Below, piece after piece: positions 22,699 to 23,606 of a DNA stretch of 23,606 nt (position 1 is its first letter; every line of letters begins with the position of its first letter). The notes under the pieces were generated by a model. It ran no database searches, was not told where the DNA came from, and saw nothing but the letters and a program-made list of their open reading frames with translations. The stretch comes from an uncultured Oscillospiraceae bacterium (lineage in GTDB: Bacteria > Bacillota > Clostridia > Oscillospirales > Oscillospiraceae): contig CAAFMG010000160.1 of assembly GCA_900763965.1 (NCBI GenBank), positions 1 through 23,606 of the forward strand, read 5' to 3'. The translations under genes and the position numbers were made by a program.

Positions 22699-23496
22699 AT
22701 GCTGAAGCTGACCAATGTTACAAAAACCTTTGCCAAGGGCACCGTCAACGAAAAGACCGCCCTGGCCGGGATCGACCTCCACCTGGAAAAGGGAGACTTT
22801 GTCACCGTTCTGGGCTCCAACGGTGCAGGAAAGAGCACCCTCTTTGGTGCCATTGCCGGAACCTTCCTGCCGGATACCGGCAGTGTCATTCTGGACGGTC
22901 GGGACATCACCCGCCTGCCGGACTACAAGCGCAGCAAGCACATCGGCCGTCTGTTTCAGGATCCCCTGAAGGGCACCGCCCCGGGGATGACCATTGAAGA
23001 AAATTTGGCCCTGGCCTACATGCGGGCCTCCGCCCACACCTCCCCCTTCTCCATGATCTCCAAGGCCGACCGGGCAGAGTTCCGGGATCGGCTGGCCACC
23101 CTGGGACTGGGTCTGGAAAACCGGATGGATCAGCCGGTGGGACTGCTCTCCGGCGGTCAGCGGCAGGCTCTGACCCTGCTGATGGCCACCCTGGTCACCC
23201 CCCAGCTGCTTCTGCTGGACGAACACACCGCCGCTTTGGATCCCGCCACGGCGGAAAAGGTGCTACAGCTGACCAAAACCATCGTCTCCACCCATGGCAT
23301 CACCTGCCTGATGATCACCCACAACATCCCCTCCGCCCTGAGTCTGGGCAACCGCACCATTATGATGAACGCCGGTAAGATCGTCCTGGAGCTGTCCGGG
23401 AAGGCCCGGAAGGAAATGACCGCCGAGGATCTCCTGCAAGCCTTCCACGACCAGTCCGCCATCTCCGACCGGATGCTGTTCAGCGCAGGCTGCTGA
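22699..23496 (+). CDS. trpZ: ABC transporter ATP-binding protein, predicted tryptophan importer
   Basis: A 265-residue ATPase that powers the importer. Walker A is GSNGAGKS (39-46), Q-loop Gln87 (LFQDP), signature LSGGQRQ (150-156), Walker B/catalytic Glu LLLLDEHTAALD (170-181, Glu175) and switch His208 (THN). The signature helix and the EHTAALDP variant of the D-loop match the group of ATPases paired with ABC_sub_bind lipoproteins. The start overlaps the end of trpY (one intervening base), with GGGAGA about 8 nt upstream. Confidence 0.93.
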   Translation: MLKLTNVTKTFAKGTVNEKTALAGIDLHLEKGDFVTVLGSNGAGKSTLFGAIAGTFLPDTGSVILDGRDITRLPDYKRSKHIGRLFQDPLKGTAPGMTIEENLALAYMRASAHTSPFSMISKADRAEFRDRLATLGLGLENRMDQPVGLLSGGQRQALTLLMATLVTPQLLLLDEHTAALDPATAEKVLQLTKTIVSTHGITCLMITHNIPSALSLGNRTIMMNAGKIVLELSGKARKEMTAEDLLQAFHDQSAISDRMLFSAGC

Positions 23497-23505
23497 TAAA
23501 AAAGG

Positions 23506-23539
23506 ATCCCCCTGACAGATTTCACACTGTCAGGGGGAT
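23506..23539. terminator. Hairpin after trpXYZ
   Basis: Perfect 13-bp stem ATCCCCCTGACAG (23506-23518) / CTGTCAGGGGGAT (23527-23539), loop of 8 nt. Downstream on the plus strand there is no U-tract (TCAGACTGTC). On the minus strand it runs into CCTTTTTTATC (T-run), so it is a clear terminator for a leftward transcript entering from the right and at best a hairpin-stabilised 3' end for trpZ. Confidence 0.7.
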
Positions 23540-23566
23540 TCAGACTGTCAAAAAAGCCTCGCAGAG

Positions 23567-23588
23567 TTTGCCGACGGTAGTCGGCAAA
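23567..23588. repeat. Perfect inverted repeat at right edge
   Basis: TTTGCCGAC (23567-23575) / GTCGGCAAA (23580-23588), loop GGTA, 28 nt beyond the previous hairpin and followed by AT-rich sequence. Together with the AAAAAGCCTCGCAGAG on its left it resembles a compound intergenic hairpin element cut by the window end. It could be part of a dispersed repeat or a further terminator. Confidence 0.5.
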
Positions 23589-23606
23589 TAAAATCAAATC
23601 ATTTTC

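Noticed and set aside
20790..22910. 706-codon open frame on the minus strand across trpX and trpY
   Set aside because: It is antisense to two well-recognised genes. Its Gly/His/Gln-rich composition is what the complement of their codon use produces, and it matches no protein family.

Overview
The window looks like chromosomal core DNA of a Gram-positive Clostridia member (Bacillota), probably of the Oscillospiraceae/Ruminococcaceae type. This rests on the gene set (CBS-DRTGG family II pyrophosphatase, DegV, holB-ricT, LTA-synthase-like sulfatase, LexA), a T-box riboswitch, AGGAGG-type ribosome binding sites, and GC-rich coding DNA with many CCC/GCC/CTG codons. The taxonomic call is inference; no 16S sequence lies in the window. 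I see no phage, IS, CRISPR array or tRNA.

Layout. Positions 1-455 are AT-rich and carry no convincing gene. They hold three tandem consensus promoters on the minus strand, firing out of the left edge, most likely into an rRNA operon. Positions 456-4539 (minus strand) hold a CBS-domain protein, then asd, lysC and hom (transcribed hom->lysC->asd). The plus-strand pair thrC-thrB (4730-7089) diverges from hom. Together they cover aspartate to threonine, plus the first two steps toward lysine and methionine. Positions 7102-10053 hold small accessory units: a DUF3592-like membrane protein, an ECF-type sigma factor with a translationally coupled membrane partner, and a plus-strand HTH repressor overlapping a four-TM membrane protein. 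Next come a minus-strand CDF metal transporter and, divergently, a DegV lipid-binding protein. A plus-strand run from 12475 to 20319 carries asparaginase, CBS-pyrophosphatase, DNA polymerase III delta', RicT, an LTA-synthase-like sulfatase and lexA.

The right end (20384-23496) is a complete regulated transport operon. It has a consensus promoter, a T-box leader whose specifier reads UGG (Trp), an intrinsic terminator with a competing antiterminator, a 9-codon ORF with a perfect Shine-Dalgarno ending in Trp-stop, and a lipoprotein/permease/ATPase ABC importer of the TrpXYZ kind.

The two most interesting observations are regulatory. First, all three tandem promoters at the left edge have the same geometry: a 17-nt spacer, then exactly 6 nt from the -10 box to a perfect or near-perfect stem-loop, so each transcript would begin in a hairpin. 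Second, the Trp T-box is followed by a small Trp-codon-terminated leader ORF, which suggests a second, translation-level tryptophan sensor layered on the T-box.
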